This document shows, piece after piece, positions 47,086 to 57,278 of a stretch of 64,000 nucleotides of DNA. The notes under the pieces are model-generated. The model had not been told where the DNA came from. It was given only the letters and a program-made list of their open reading frames with translations, and made no database searches. This DNA comes from Marinobacter sp. F4206 (GTDB taxonomy: Bacteria; Pseudomonadota; Gammaproteobacteria; Pseudomonadales; Oleiphilaceae): contig NZ_JAHXKI010000002.1 in the NCBI RefSeq assembly GCF_019392195.1, positions 1,302,001 through 1,366,000 on the forward strand. The letters are read 5' to 3'. The position numbers and the translations under genes were made by a program. How positions within the stretch are numbered: the first letter of the stretch is position 1; every line of letters starts with the position of its first letter.

Positions 47086-47240
47086 GGATGACCCCCTTTT
47101 TTGACTGTTGTAGGTATAGTTAAGTACGGGCATCTGATCGGGTCAGATCAGCGACCGTTCCTCTTCCTAACTATAGTCAAGAACGGCAAATGGGGAAGGT
47201 AATCTGGTGAAAATTTGTTCCGGTTCGCACCCTGACAGTT

Positions 47241-47272
47241 GCGGCCGCCACCCAGGTCTCCGGGGCGGCCGC
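47241..47272. repeat. GC-rich inverted repeat
   Basis: GCGGCCGCC (47241-47249) pairs with GGCGGCCGC (47264-47272) around a 14-nt loop, 7 bp past the GST stop. No U-tract follows on either strand, so it may slow RNA degradation rather than end transcription. Confidence 0.45.
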
Positions 47273-47278
47273 AAACGT

Positions 47279-47851
47279 TCAGGCCTGACGCGGGTCGGTC
47301 TCGGGAACCCAGGGCTTGCTCTGATGGTTGTCCCGGAATGACAACAGGCTTTCAACGCCGGACCAGTCCACGAGATCACGGAAGTCCAGCCAATCTACCA
47401 AGCAATACAGGCAGATAGCGGGGTAGTCCCAGGCTTCGAACTGACCATCATCAACCATGGCCGCCAGGGTGCGCAGCGTGGTCATGATTCGCTCGCGCTG
47501 AAGGTTGTAGAACATCAGGTCCTGACTGGTGTCGATGCCGGACTTCTCAGAGAGCAGCATGGTAACCGCCGAGTCGTTGGCACCATCAATCATGGTCAGC
47601 TGGTTCTGCTGGTCCCAGGTCAGCGGATCGCGGCCCTGTTTGGCACTGATGTAACGAGCAATAATCCGCGAGTCATAGATTTCCTGACCATCATCTTCCA
47701 GAACGGGAATCTTCAGGGTCGGATTGTTTTTCCGCAGCTCATCCCGGCCTTCGCCATAAATATTGAGGTTGACGAACTCATAGGGCTCTTCATCCAGCAG
47801 AATTCGGATGCGCCGAACATAGGGTGAAGTGGTAGATCCGATCAGTTTCAT
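47279..47851 (-). CDS. Glutathione S-transferase family protein
   Basis: The 190-residue protein has an N-terminal thioredoxin-like domain starting MKLIGSTTSPYVRRIRILL with the conserved Ser/Tyr region, NPTLKIPVLEDDG (the cis-proline for glutathione binding) and YDSRIIARYI. The C-terminal helical domain is short. The substrate is unknown. Downstream of alanine dehydrogenase on the same strand, 23 bp apart, so possibly cotranscribed. Confidence 0.88.
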   Translation of the reverse strand: MKLIGSTTSPYVRRIRILLDEEPYEFVNLNIYGEGRDELRKNNPTLKIPVLEDDGQEIYDSRIIARYISAKQGRDPLTWDQQNQLTMIDGANDSAVTMLLSEKSGIDTSQDLMFYNLQRERIMTTLRTLAAMVDDGQFEAWDYPAICLYCLVDWLDFRDLVDWSGVESLLSFRDNHQSKPWVPETDPRQA

Positions 47852-47874
47852 GATTTCTCCGAGTGTGTCACGGC

Positions 47875-48993
47875 TCAGGATCCCAACAGGGATTCAGGGT
47901 CTGTGTATGGATGCCCGGTGGCCTCCGCCACCTCCCTGTAGGTTACCTTCCCTCCGGACACATTCAGCCCGGCCATCAGGTGGGGATCGTCCTTCATCGC
48001 CCGAACCGGCCCTTTGTTGGCCAGCGCCGCCACGAAGGGCAGCGTCACGTTATTGAGGGCCAGCGTCGAGGTGCGTGCCACCGCACCGGGCATATTGGCC
48101 ACGCAGTAATGTACCACACCATCAATGATATACGTGGGCTCGTCGTGGGTGGTCGGTTTCGAAGTTTCCGCGCACCCGCCCTGGTCAATCGCCACATCCA
48201 CCAGCACACTGCCCTCGGGCATGCGTCGGATCATGTCCCGGGTGATCAGTTTGGGTGCCGACGCCCCCGGTATGAGGACGCTGCCGACCACCAGATCTGA
48301 CGCCACGATTGCCTGGTCCAGGGTATGGACGGTGGAAAACAGCGTGGTGATCCGGTTGCCGTATAGATGATCGAGGTTGCGCAGAACATCCATGTTGCGA
48401 TCAAGGACCGTCACTTGGGCTCCCATTCCAATCGCCATGGCAACGGCGTTCTGCCCGACCACGCCACCGCCCACCACTGTCACCTGCGCCGGACTGACAC
48501 CGGGCACGCCGCCCAGCAGCACCCCGCGACCACCAACCGACTTCTCCAGGCAGTGAGCCCCGGCCTGGATCGACATTCGCCCCGCCACTTCGGACATGGG
48601 CGCCAGCAAGGGCAAGCGGCCGTGGCTGTCGGTCACCGTCTCATAGGCGATGCAGGTGGCGCCGGAGGCCACCAAATCATTGGTCTGAGCCTGGTCGGGC
48701 GCCAGGTGAAGGTAGGTAAACAGGGTATGTTCCCGGCTCAAAAGCGCCCGTTCCTCCCGCTGCGGCTCCTTGACCTTGACGATCAGCTTCGCCTCCCGGA
48801 ACACGCTGCGGGCGTCTGGCAGAATCTGCGCACCCGCGTGCCGGTAATCCTCATCGGCAAAGCCGATGGCAGCGCCGGCCTGAGACTGAACAAACACGTC
48901 GTGGCCATGACCGCAAAGTTCGTGGACCGCAGCGGGCGTCATTCCCACCCGGTATTCGTGGTTCTTGATTTCCCTGGGCACGCCAATCTTCAT
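47875..48993 (-). CDS. ald: Alanine dehydrogenase
   Basis: Ald interconverts L-alanine and pyruvate plus ammonia with NAD. The 372-residue protein has the N-terminal [23 protein letters not shown], the substrate lysine region KVKEPQ and the NAD motif [18 protein letters not shown], all typical of the family. GGGAG precedes the ATG. Length is normal. Confidence 0.96.
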   Translation of the reverse strand: MKIGVPREIKNHEYRVGMTPAAVHELCGHGHDVFVQSQAGAAIGFADEDYRHAGAQILPDARSVFREAKLIVKVKEPQREERALLSREHTLFTYLHLAPDQAQTNDLVASGATCIAYETVTDSHGRLPLLAPMSEVAGRMSIQAGAHCLEKSVGGRGVLLGGVPGVSPAQVTVVGGGVVGQNAVAMAIGMGAQVTVLDRNMDVLRNLDHLYGNRITTLFSTVHTLDQAIVASDLVVGSVLIPGASAPKLITRDMIRRMPEGSVLVDVAIDQGGCAETSKPTTHDEPTYIIDGVVHYCVANMPGAVARTSTLALNNVTLPFVAALANKGPVRAMKDDPHLMAGLNVSGGKVTYREVAEATGHPYTDPESLLGS

Positions 48994-49099
48994 GGATCAT
49001 CTCCCGGACTTCGCCAATTCGGGGGTATCTGGCTACAGTGTAGTAAACGGATAAGCTACGGGCGGAAACGATTGATTGCCTGACAAGAGGGACGAGGTC

Positions 49100-49903
49100 A
49101 TGGTCGCACTGAAATCCATCGCTGCGTTGGCAGCACTCTCATTCTCACTGACAACCACGCAGGTACTGGCAGAAATGCAGACCGAAACCATCGACTACGA
49201 GATTGACGGTCAGAGCTTCACCGGCTACATGGCCTGGGACGATGAACTGGAAGGTAAGCGCCCCGGCGTGCTTGTGGTTCATGAATGGTGGGGCCACAAC
49301 GACTTCGTCCGTGAGCAGGCGGAGAAGCTTGCTGCCTCGGGCTACACCGCGTTTGCCCTGGACATGTACGGCAGCGGCAAGCTCGCCGAGCACCCGGATA
49401 CCGCCCAGAAGTTCATGCAGGAAGCGACCCAGAACATCGACCAAGTCAAGGCCCGGTTCCTGAAGGCCAAGTCCCTTCTTGAAGACCACGAGACCGTGGA
49501 TAACGACCGCATTGCCGCTCAGGGCTATTGCTTCGGCGGGGCGGTGGTCTTGAACATGGCCCGACTGGGCGTTGACCTGGACGGCGTTGTCAGCCTCCAC
49601 GGAGCCCTGGGCAGCCCGATCAAAGCCGAACCTGACATGGTCAAGGCCCGGGTCCAAGTGTACACCGGCGGAGCGGACAAAATGGTTCCCTCCGAGCAGG
49701 TCGCAGCCCTTGTGCAGGAGATGCAGGACACCGGAGTCGATCTCACCCTGGTCAGTTTCCCGGGTGTCCTGCACGGGTTCACCAATCCCGGAGCTGACAC
49801 GTTTGCCGAAAACTTCGGCATGCCGATCGGATACAACGAGGACGCCGCCACCCGTTCCTGGCAGGGCACCATGCGGTTCTACGAAGAAATCTTTGCCCAG
49901 TAG
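49100..49903 (+). CDS. Secreted dienelactone-hydrolase-family protein
   Basis: The 267-residue protein has a signal peptide (1-25, VLAEMQ) and an alpha/beta-hydrolase fold with the dienelactone hydrolase cysteine in GYCFGGAVV, an aspartate in GGADKM and a histidine in LHGFTNPGA, forming the Cys-Asp-His triad. A cytoplasmic form of the family handles chloroaromatic lactones; the exported form here has an unknown substrate. GAGG precedes the ATG at 49100. Convergent with plsC. Confidence 0.88.
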   Translation: MVALKSIAALAALSFSLTTTQVLAEMQTETIDYEIDGQSFTGYMAWDDELEGKRPGVLVVHEWWGHNDFVREQAEKLAASGYTAFALDMYGSGKLAEHPDTAQKFMQEATQNIDQVKARFLKAKSLLEDHETVDNDRIAAQGYCFGGAVVLNMARLGVDLDGVVSLHGALGSPIKAEPDMVKARVQVYTGGADKMVPSEQVAALVQEMQDTGVDLTLVSFPGVLHGFTNPGADTFAENFGMPIGYNEDAATRSWQGTMRFYEEIFAQ

Positions 49904-49949
49904 CACACCAGAGGGTCCGGCGGGCGACCGCCCGGGCCCGGGGGAGCGG

Positions 49950-50648
49950 TCAGTCCAGGGCTGATTCGATGGTGCCCCGGACGCCATCCATCAGGGATTC
50001 AACCGACCGGTCGCCCGTGGCAACCGGTGGGTGGATCACGATCTCAATCCGGCCCGGCGAAAAAGCCGCCTGGCCCTTGGGCAACCGGTCATGGGAACCA
50101 CGGATGGTGATCGGCAGGATGGGCAGCCGGCCGTCTTTGGCAATGACGAAGCCGCCTTTCTTGAACGGCAGCAGGTTACCATCCCACGAACGGGTTCCTT
50201 CCGGGAAAATCAGAATCCCGGTGCCGTCCGGCAACCGGGCCACTCCCCGCTTGATACTCTCCAGGGCATCGCTGCCCCGGGAGCGATCGATGAACAGGTT
50301 GCGGGACGTCTCCAGGGCCAACCCGAACAACGGCACCTTGCGCAATTCCTTCTTGATGACCCAGCGGTACTGCAACCCGAGGGCCAGCACCAGTGCGGGC
50401 GGGTCAAAATAGGACGCGTGATTGCTTAGAATGACATAACGCTGACCGGCCTGAATGTTCTCTCTGCCTCTAACTGCCAAGTGGATGCCGCAGAGCTTGA
50501 GAATGGCCCAGGCATAGATCTGGGTGCCATGAAAGGCGGCATCCCCACGTTTGCCCAGCAGGGCAGCCACCACAATAGGCAGAAACAGAATCAGTGTCAG
50601 CAGGATGGCCCAGAAAAGAATCCAGATGGCCTTGAGGGTATTGAGCAT
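49950..50648 (-). CDS. plsC: 1-acyl-sn-glycerol-3-phosphate acyltransferase
   Basis: The enzyme acylates lysophosphatidic acid during phospholipid synthesis. The 232-residue protein has a membrane anchor (about residues 8-30), the catalytic NHASYFDP box (HX4D) and the FPEGTRS box. The ATG at 50648 follows AGGAA and places the anchor at the N-terminus; a longer in-frame version is not supported. Paralogues of plsC are common, so this may not be the main one. Confidence 0.92.
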   Translation of the reverse strand: MLNTLKAIWILFWAILLTLILFLPIVVAALLGKRGDAAFHGTQIYAWAILKLCGIHLAVRGRENIQAGQRYVILSNHASYFDPPALVLALGLQYRWVIKKELRKVPLFGLALETSRNLFIDRSRGSDALESIKRGVARLPDGTGILIFPEGTRSWDGNLLPFKKGGFVIAKDGRLPILPITIRGSHDRLPKGQAAFSPGRIEIVIHPPVATGDRSVESLMDGVRGTIESALD

Positions 50649-50760
50649 GAACGGTTCCTGAACGTCTCGACTTCCATTTTCACGAGCAACAGGGCCATAA
50701 CGATTACATACCGGGGAAGAAATCACAAAATCTGCGGCCTGCCCAGCGGGATCAGGCACA

Positions 50761-50788
50761 AAAAAAAGGCAGCCGAAGCTGCCTTTTT
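50761..50788 (-). terminator. Intrinsic terminator of the cold-shock gene
   Basis: GGCAGC-CGAA-GCTGCC forms a 6-bp stem extended by A/T pairs; on the minus strand it is followed by a run of seven T. It lies 27 bp past the stop of the cold-shock gene. Confidence 0.88.
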
Positions 50789-50815
50789 GGCGGTTATTGC
50801 TTAATCCATCAGGGA

Positions 50816-51022
50816 TTAAAGAGCAACAACGTTCTCCGCCTGAGGACCTTTCTGGCCCTGGGTAACGGTAAACTCAACCTGCTGGCCTTCTGCCAGGGTC
50901 TTGAAACCGCTGCCCTGAATAGCGCTGTAGTGAACGAATACGTCCGGGCCGCCTTCACGAGTGATAAAGCCAAAGCCTTTTGCTTCGTTGAAGAACTTAA
51001 CAGTACCGGTAGTAGTAGACAT
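50816..51022 (-). CDS. CspA-family cold-shock protein
   Basis: The 68-residue OB-fold protein binds single-stranded nucleic acid and acts as an RNA chaperone. It has the RNA-binding motifs KGFGFIT and DVFVHYSAI. The ATG at 51022 ([11 protein letters not shown]) has AGGAAG upstream; a longer in-frame start is not supported. A long leader of about 165 nt is predicted, as for cold-induced csp mRNAs, so post-transcriptional control is likely. Confidence 0.95.
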   Translation of the reverse strand: MSTTTGTVKFFNEAKGFGFITREGGPDVFVHYSAIQGSGFKTLAEGQQVEFTVTQGQKGPQAENVVAL

Positions 51023-51193
51023 ACTTAAACTTCCTGAAATCAATCATTTAATCTGCCGCCTCACACCTCCATGGTGCAGGCTAGCGTTTACGGAAATACA
51101 GAACTCGCGGAATCAAAAACAGGACGGTCACTACTAACTGCGGAGGTACGTCTTATTCATGAAATGCTTTACTGAATCTTTCCTACGGAAATA

Positions 51194-51222
51194 ACTCTAC
51201 TCTTGAATTTCAGGATTGCCAA
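51194..51222 (-). promoter_or_regulatory. Predicted promoter of the cold-shock gene
   Basis: On the minus strand TTGGCA (51222-51217) and TAGAGT (51199-51194) are 17 bp apart, giving a start near 51187 and a leader of about 165 nt. The leader holds a repeated 10-mer TACGGAAATA (plus-strand copies at 51089 and 51184). Confidence 0.5.
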
Positions 51223-51281
51223 GTGGATTTTCAATAATTTAAGTAGGTAGTGTTACCCACCCTCCGACGGCGCAAGGCGAC

Positions 51282-51662
51282 CTAGCCCCGCACCAATCCA
51301 AAGGTGTAAATTCCCAGTGCAGTCATCAGCAGGGAGCCGACAACGTGAGCCAGAATACCGGTGATGGCCATGGTCCATTTGCCCTCCTGAATGGCAGCAA
51401 ACATTTCCAGCGAGAACGTGGAGAAGGTGGTCAGGGCGCCACACAGGCCGGTGATGGCAAACAGGCGCCATTCCGGCGCCAGGGTGTTGCCATGGCTGAA
51501 GTAGCCGATGAGCAGACCGATGAGCCAGCCGCCACTCAGATTGGCCACTAGCGTGCCATAAGGAATCGCGTGGTAGGTGCTGTTGAGCCAGAGGCCCAGC
51601 ACCCACCGCAGGTTGGCGCCGATGACGGCGCCTGCGCTTACTGCCAAAACTGAAAGCCACAT
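51282..51662 (-). CDS. crcB: Fluoride ion channel CrcB
   Basis: CrcB (Fluc) exports fluoride as a dual-topology dimer. The 126-residue protein has four membrane segments and the family pattern GAVIGANLRWVLG, GTLVANLSGGWLIG and GLCGALTTFSTFSLE. ATG at 51662 is the family start; the extra upstream in-frame codons are excluded. I see no fluoride riboswitch pattern in the 100 bp upstream. Confidence 0.95.
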   Translation of the reverse strand: MWLSVLAVSAGAVIGANLRWVLGLWLNSTYHAIPYGTLVANLSGGWLIGLLIGYFSHGNTLAPEWRLFAITGLCGALTTFSTFSLEMFAAIQEGKWTMAITGILAHVVGSLLMTALGIYTFGLVRG

Positions 51663-51773
51663 CGGGTCGGACTCCCCTGTCGCTGCTGAACTTGACCCGA
51701 TGCCTGACCGGCAAGGGTACATCGAGTATGCCGCTAAAGAGCTACCAAGTTAAGGTTTTATAACCAAATATGA

Positions 51774-51801
51774 AAAAGGGGTGCCCATGGGCACCCCTTT
51801 T
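51774..51801. terminator. Bidirectional intrinsic terminator
   Basis: A perfect 28-bp palindrome, with arms AAAAGGGGTGCCC and its complement around a CCATGG centre, supplies A/T tracts for both strands. It lies 21 bp past the fadE stop and serves that gene. Confidence 0.88.
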
Positions 51802-51822
51802 ATTGGGAGACGGTCACCCCGA

Positions 51823-54273
51823 TCAGGCCGGGTTGTGATCGATCACCGTGTCCTTTTGGCGAGCGAACTCGTCAAACGGGAAGTCGTCCACGGTGAGCAT
51901 TTCCAGCACCACCGTTTCGTACTGCCGCATGAAGTCCGCTTCTTCCTTGGTGTAGACCCCGGCTTCCAGCGCCGCCTCAAACCGCTCTTCCGGATGCAGG
52001 GCCGTCATCGGCAACTCACCCTTGGCGTAGGCCTTGTTGACCTTGCGGTACAGCTGCTCAGCCTTGTCGTAATCCTTCAGCAGGCCGTTATACCGCGCCA
52101 ACGGGTTTTCAACCGTGCCCTCTCCGTCGGTTGTCCATACCCCCGAAATCAGCTTGTTGCGGATCGGGGTATCGGTGGAAATGGCACGCGCCAGTTTCCG
52201 GGACAAGTCGTCATGGGGGGCATCCCACCGGCGACCCAACGGCATGGTGATGGCGCGCAACGACATGGCCACAACGCGGTTCGGCAGATTCTGCAGGAAC
52301 TCGTCGAGGGCATTTTCGGTGCGATACAGCAACAGCCCCAGGCTGTACTCCATCACCTCTCTTTCGCCTTCCACCGGCTGGCCCTCGTGCCAGTTCTTCA
52401 AGACCATCGAGGCCAAATAGAGGTTGGAGAGCATGTCACCCAGGCGGGCAGAAATCAGCTCGCGCATCTTCAGCTCGCTGCCCAGCGTGGTCATGGCGGC
52501 ATCCGAACACAGTCCGAAGGCGGCACTGAAGCGTGCCACCGCCTGCGCATAACGACGGCTGGCGCTATCGAACGGGACATCGGCGCGGCCCAGTCCCAGG
52601 GCCTGGGTGAAGGCGCGGGCGGCGTTTCCGAAAATCAGGCCGGCGTGCCCGAAGAAGGCTTCGTCGAAGGCCTTGATGTCATCGTTGTCCTTCGCCGCCA
52701 GCTCCTTCAGCACGTAGGGATGGCAACGAATTGCCCCCTGGCCGAAGATCATCAGGCTGCGGGTCATGATGTTGGCACCCTCCACCGTGATGGACACAGC
52801 AGCGCCGCTGAACCCGATGCCGAGATAGTTACGCGGGCCGAGGGTGACCGTCTTGCCGCCGTGCACATCCATCGCGTCGGTGAGCACTCCCCGCTGGAAT
52901 TCGGTCAGATGGTATTTGAGGATGGCCGAGGGCACGGCCGGTTTCTCACCCCGGTCAATCATGTTGGCCGTGTGGTTGACCGCCGACTGGGCGATGTAGG
53001 TCTTGCCGACAATACGAGCCAGTGGCTCCTGAACACCCTCCATGTCCGCCACCGGCGTATTGAACTGGCGACGAACACGAGTAAAGCCACCCGCGGTACC
53101 GGCGGCATAGGCCGCAGCTCCGGCAGCGCCGGATGGCAGGGTAATGCAGCGGCCGACCGAGAGACACTCAACCAGCATACGCCAGCCCTGCCCGGCCATT
53201 TCCTGACCACCGATGATGTAGTCCAGCGGAATGAACACGTCCTTGCCCTTGATGGGTCCGTTCAGGAACGGAGTACCAATGGGGCAATGACGACGGCCAA
53301 TTTCCATTCCCTTGGTGTCCCGGGGGATCAGGGCACAGGTGATGCCGTAGTCCTTCTCTTCACCCAACAGGCCGTCGGGATCAAACATGCGGAAGGCCAG
53401 ACCAACCACGGTGGCAATCGGGGCCAGTGTGATCCAGCGTTTCTCGAAGTTGAGCTCAATGCCCACCACTTCCTTACCGTCGATCTTGCGCTTGCAGACG
53501 ATACCCGTGTCCGGCAGTGAGGTGGCATCTGAGCCCGCGCGCGGTCCGGTTAGCCCGAAACAGGGAATTTCCCGGCCGTCGGCGAGGCGAGGCAGGTAGT
53601 GGTTTTTCTGCTCGTCGGTACCATATTTCACCAGCAACTCGCCCGGGCCGAGGGAGTTGGGCACCCCGACCGAGACCATCAACATCTCGTTCGCGGCCAG
53701 CTTCTGCAGCACGGCAGTCTGGGCTTTGGCGGAAAACTCGAGGCCACCGTACTCTTTCGGGATGATCATGCCGAAGAACTTCTCTTTCTTCAGGAAATCC
53801 CAGAGCTCCTTGGGCAGATCGGCGCGCTCGACGGCCAAATCCCAGGCGTTGCACATGGATATGGCCTGGGTGCACTGATTATCCACGAACGCCTGTTCTT
53901 CTTCACTCAGCCCGGTGTGGCGGTTAATCAGCAGGTTATGCCAATCCGGCTGACCGGTGAACAGCTCACCGTCCCAGCCGACGGTTCCCGCCTCAAGGGC
54001 AACCCTCTCGGTTTCGGAAACCTTGGGCGCCACTTTCTTGAAGGTGGCGAAGATTTTCGGTGTCAGCCAGCTCTGGCGGAAACCAGGCAGGCCGGCGGCC
54101 GCGGTCACACCGGCGCCAACAAACAGAATCAACGCCAGCCATCCGGAGGCAAAAATCAGGGACAGCAGACCGACCACTGCCATCACGCCAATCGCCGGCA
54201 TGGCACCGGACTCACGACGCATCACGATCAGGAGACCGGCCAGCGCCACAACAAACAAAATGAAAGTCATCAT
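51823..54273 (-). CDS. fadE: Long-chain acyl-CoA dehydrogenase FadE
   Basis: FadE catalyses the first oxidation of fatty acyl-CoA in beta-oxidation. The 816-residue length and two or three N-terminal membrane segments (about residues 2-60) are typical of the FadE type. The core has FFGMIIPKEYGGLEFS, CFGLTGPRAGSDATSL and the flavin-binding and C-terminal extension regions of the family. Two adjacent ATG codons open the frame after an AGAGAA site. It fits the lipid- and alcohol-oxidising content of the window. Confidence 0.93.
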   Translation of the reverse strand: MMTFILFVVALAGLLIVMRRESGAMPAIGVMAVVGLLSLIFASGWLALILFVGAGVTAAAGLPGFRQSWLTPKIFATFKKVAPKVSETERVALEAGTVGWDGELFTGQPDWHNLLINRHTGLSEEEQAFVDNQCTQAISMCNAWDLAVERADLPKELWDFLKKEKFFGMIIPKEYGGLEFSAKAQTAVLQKLAANEMLMVSVGVPNSLGPGELLVKYGTDEQKNHYLPRLADGREIPCFGLTGPRAGSDATSLPDTGIVCKRKIDGKEVVGIELNFEKRWITLAPIATVVGLAFRMFDPDGLLGEEKDYGITCALIPRDTKGMEIGRRHCPIGTPFLNGPIKGKDVFIPLDYIIGGQEMAGQGWRMLVECLSVGRCITLPSGAAGAAAYAAGTAGGFTRVRRQFNTPVADMEGVQEPLARIVGKTYIAQSAVNHTANMIDRGEKPAVPSAILKYHLTEFQRGVLTDAMDVHGGKTVTLGPRNYLGIGFSGAAVSITVEGANIMTRSLMIFGQGAIRCHPYVLKELAAKDNDDIKAFDEAFFGHAGLIFGNAARAFTQALGLGRADVPFDSASRRYAQAVARFSAAFGLCSDAAMTTLGSELKMRELISARLGDMLSNLYLASMVLKNWHEGQPVEGEREVMEYSLGLLLYRTENALDEFLQNLPNRVVAMSLRAITMPLGRRWDAPHDDLSRKLARAISTDTPIRNKLISGVWTTDGEGTVENPLARYNGLLKDYDKAEQLYRKVNKAYAKGELPMTALHPEERFEAALEAGVYTKEEADFMRQYETVVLEMLTVDDFPFDEFARQKDTVIDHNPA

Positions 54274-54399
54274 AAGTTCTCTCAGTCATCCATGGTTCGG
54301 GAAAATTCTTAGACTAAAGTAGGTACGCCCACAGTACCGCATCAGATGAAAGCATAACAGCGGTCACCCTCGACTCAGTAATCCCGTTCACACCCTGAC

Positions 54400-57261
54400 T
54401 TACGAGGTTACGATGACCCGGATTCCCTCAAGTGCCAGGGAGGCCCGACCGATGGCGTCCCGGGCCGCAGTCAACTGGTCACGGAAGAAATCAATCTCTT
54501 CATCGCGGATGGCCGGATTCACCAACTGAAGCGCCTCCAACCGGCGTATTTCCGGTCCGAAACTGGCTTCCAGCCGCTCCAGGGCCTGCTGCTTCATGGG
54601 CTCGATATGAGGTTCGGACAGGCGCTCGGCATGATCCACCATGGTCTCTACCTGGGGCCGTATCTGAGGCACGATGGCCTGGGCGGTCTTGCGGCGAATG
54701 TTGGAGCACAGGTCGTTTAGCCGGTCGTGAGGCAACGCCGCAGACAACTCCTTGCCATTGACATCCACCAGCAGACGCAGGGGCGATACCGGCAGGTAAC
54801 GGGTCAGCTGCAGCGATTCCGGCGCCGGACAATGAACCGTGAACAGGGCTTCCATGAGCAGCGTTCCCGGCGGCAACGCCTTGACCGACAGGCTGGCCAG
54901 AGCAGCCTTGCCCAGGCCGGAACTGGTCACCGAGTCCATGACCCCCGTCACCATCGGGTGCTCCCAGCTCATGAACGCCAGATCCTCACGTTCCACGGCC
55001 TGTTGCCGGCTCCAGGTAACGGTCACGCCGTCTTCCGGCAGTTCCGCAACGTGGCCGGCATGGTAATGCTCGCCCGGGCGCAGTACGTCGGAGTGATCGC
55101 CATGATCTTCAACGTCAACGCCAAGTATGTCGAAGGCCTCGATCATGTAGTCACGAACCTGGGCCAGATCCTCTTCCGCCTCAATGTCAGTGATCAGCTG
55201 ATCGGCCACGTCCCGGCGACAGGAGTTCCGTTCGATCAGGGCGTCGCGACCGTTGTGAAGCAGGGTCCGCAGACGCGCCGCTTCTTCTGCGGAGGCGGCA
55301 ATCAGGGTTTCCAGCGCCTCGGCTTTGCCCCCAATGGCCTGCTGCCATTGATCCTGAACCTTGTCCTGCACGGCGATACCCACCGCACAGCTCTCGGCAA
55401 AGGCATTGAGGCCGTCCTGGAACCAGCGGTACTGGACTTCCTGGGCGGTGCCCTGCAGGTAGGGAATATGAATATCGATGGCCTCGGTCTGGCCAATGCG
55501 ATCCAGCCGCCCGATCCGCTGTTCCAGCAGATCGGGGTTGCCCGGCAGGTCAAACAGCACCAGGTGATGGGCGAACTGGAAATTGCGGCCCTCACTGCCG
55601 ATTTCCGAACAGATCAGCGCCTGGGCGCCCTGCTCGCTGTCGGCAAAATAGGCCGCCGCGCGATCACGCTCCACCAGACTCAGGTGCTCGTGAAAGGCGG
55701 CACTTCGGATACCGGCCCGCAGCTGCAGATAGTGTTCAAGCGCCATCGCGGTGTCGGCCCGGGCACAGATCACTACTACCTTGGCCGGACGCAGGCTGAC
55801 CAGCTTCTTCTCCAGCCAGGCGACGCGCGGATCGTCGGCCAGCCACTGCTCCTCCGGTACCGATTGCTCCGGCGACAGGCCGGCCAACTTCCAGGCATCG
55901 TCCTCGTACATGGCGGGACAGGGCATGGCTTCGGGCAACGGTCGGCGCTCCGGGAAACCGGCGATGGCGGCCCGGGTGTTTCGGAACAACACCCGACCCG
56001 TGCCGTGGCGGTCAAGCAGGGCATCAATAATCGCCTGGTGTGGCTCTTCACCGGCCAGCAACGCTTTCAGTTCATCACCGAGCCAGGCCTGTAGCGCCTC
56101 TCTGTCCTCACCGGTGATCTCCGACGACTCGCTCTCCAAGCGTCGCACCACCTTGTTGATGGCTTCGTATTGGCGTTCTTCTTCACGGAAGGTTTCAAGG
56201 TCGTGGAAACGGGCCGGGTCGAGAAGCCTGAGGCGGGCAAAGTGACTGGCCACACCCACCTGCTCCGGCGTCGCCGTCAGCAACAACAGACCACGGCTGG
56301 CTGCCGACAGTTCTTCAACAATCCGGTATTCGGTGCTGACCGCGTCCGGACTCCAGGCCAGGTGATGCGCCTCGTCCACGATCATCAGGTCCCAGCCTGC
56401 TGCCAGGGCGTCCTTCTGGGCCTGCTCGCTGCTGGCGAGATAATCGAGGCTGCACAGCACCAGCTGTTCCGTCTCGAACGGGTTGACGGCGTCATCGTCA
56501 CCGAAGATGTGGTTGACCAGCGAATCCACATCATCCTCTTCCTCTTTCAGGGCGTCATAGCGGTCCTGGTCGATGATGGAGAAACGCAGGTTGAAGCGCC
56601 GGAGCATCTCCACCAGCCACTGGTGCATCAAGGAATCCGGTACCACGATCAGGGCCCGCTTGGCCCGCCCCGTATGCAACTGGTAGTGCAGGATCAGACC
56701 CGCTTCAATGGTTTTGCCCAGGCCCACTTCGTCGGCCAGCAGGACACGAGGGGCGTGTCGCTTGGCAACCTCGTGAGCGATGTAGATCTGATGCGGCAAA
56801 TGCTGGGTGCGGGCGCCAATCAGGCCCTGAGCCGGTGATGCCCGCAACCGGTCCATATGCTGCAGGGTGGCCACCCGCAGGCGGAAGGCGCCGTTGCGGT
56901 CAAACTGGCCGGCAAAAAGGCGCTGGTGCGGGGCGGAAAAGTTCACCGAACTGCTCAGCTTCACTTCGGAAATCTGGTGGATGTCCTCGCCGTCATCTGC
57001 GTGGTACATCAATACGCCGCCGATGTCCTCAACCGCCCTGACCACGTAGTGCTCACCGTCGAAGGTTTCGATCTCCTCACCAAGCTGGTAAATGATCCGG
57101 GACAGTGGCGCATTATCAATGGCGTAGGTGCGCTCCTCATCGGCCGCAGGGAAACCCAGTGTTACCCGGCGGCCGGAGATATCCGTGACAATCCCCAGGC
57201 CCAGGGCGGTATCACTGTGACTGACCCAACGTTGACCGATGACAAAATCCGACGTATCCAA
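54400..57261 (-). CDS. rapA: RNA polymerase recycling ATPase RapA
   Basis: RapA is a Swi2/Snf2 ATPase that releases stalled RNA polymerase. The 953-residue protein has N-terminal Tudor-like beta barrels (about 1-110), a helicase core with Walker A DEVGLGKTIEAG (Lys183), DEAHHLAW and C-terminal helicase motifs ICSEIGSEGRNFQFAHH and EQRIGRLDRIGQ, then a C-terminal domain. GGAGG precedes the ATG. The cysZ-like gene stops 18 bp upstream, so they are likely cotranscribed. Confidence 0.95.
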   Translation of the reverse strand: MDTSDFVIGQRWVSHSDTALGLGIVTDISGRRVTLGFPAADEERTYAIDNAPLSRIIYQLGEEIETFDGEHYVVRAVEDIGGVLMYHADDGEDIHQISEVKLSSSVNFSAPHQRLFAGQFDRNGAFRLRVATLQHMDRLRASPAQGLIGARTQHLPHQIYIAHEVAKRHAPRVLLADEVGLGKTIEAGLILHYQLHTGRAKRALIVVPDSLMHQWLVEMLRRFNLRFSIIDQDRYDALKEEEDDVDSLVNHIFGDDDAVNPFETEQLVLCSLDYLASSEQAQKDALAAGWDLMIVDEAHHLAWSPDAVSTEYRIVEELSAASRGLLLLTATPEQVGVASHFARLRLLDPARFHDLETFREEERQYEAINKVVRRLESESSEITGEDREALQAWLGDELKALLAGEEPHQAIIDALLDRHGTGRVLFRNTRAAIAGFPERRPLPEAMPCPAMYEDDAWKLAGLSPEQSVPEEQWLADDPRVAWLEKKLVSLRPAKVVVICARADTAMALEHYLQLRAGIRSAAFHEHLSLVERDRAAAYFADSEQGAQALICSEIGSEGRNFQFAHHLVLFDLPGNPDLLEQRIGRLDRIGQTEAIDIHIPYLQGTAQEVQYRWFQDGLNAFAESCAVGIAVQDKVQDQWQQAIGGKAEALETLIAASAEEAARLRTLLHNGRDALIERNSCRRDVADQLITDIEAEEDLAQVRDYMIEAFDILGVDVEDHGDHSDVLRPGEHYHAGHVAELPEDGVTVTWSRQQAVEREDLAFMSWEHPMVTGVMDSVTSSGLGKAALASLSVKALPPGTLLMEALFTVHCPAPESLQLTRYLPVSPLRLLVDVNGKELSAALPHDRLNDLCSNIRRKTAQAIVPQIRPQVETMVDHAERLSEPHIEPMKQQALERLEASFGPEIRRLEALQLVNPAIRDEEIDFFRDQLTAARDAIGRASLALEGIRVIVTS

Positions 57262-57278
57262 GAAACCTCCAGACAGAA

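Noticed and set aside
51663..51780. Fluoride riboswitch before crcB
   Set aside because: The consensus pseudoknot sequence of the crcB motif was looked for on the minus strand and not found.
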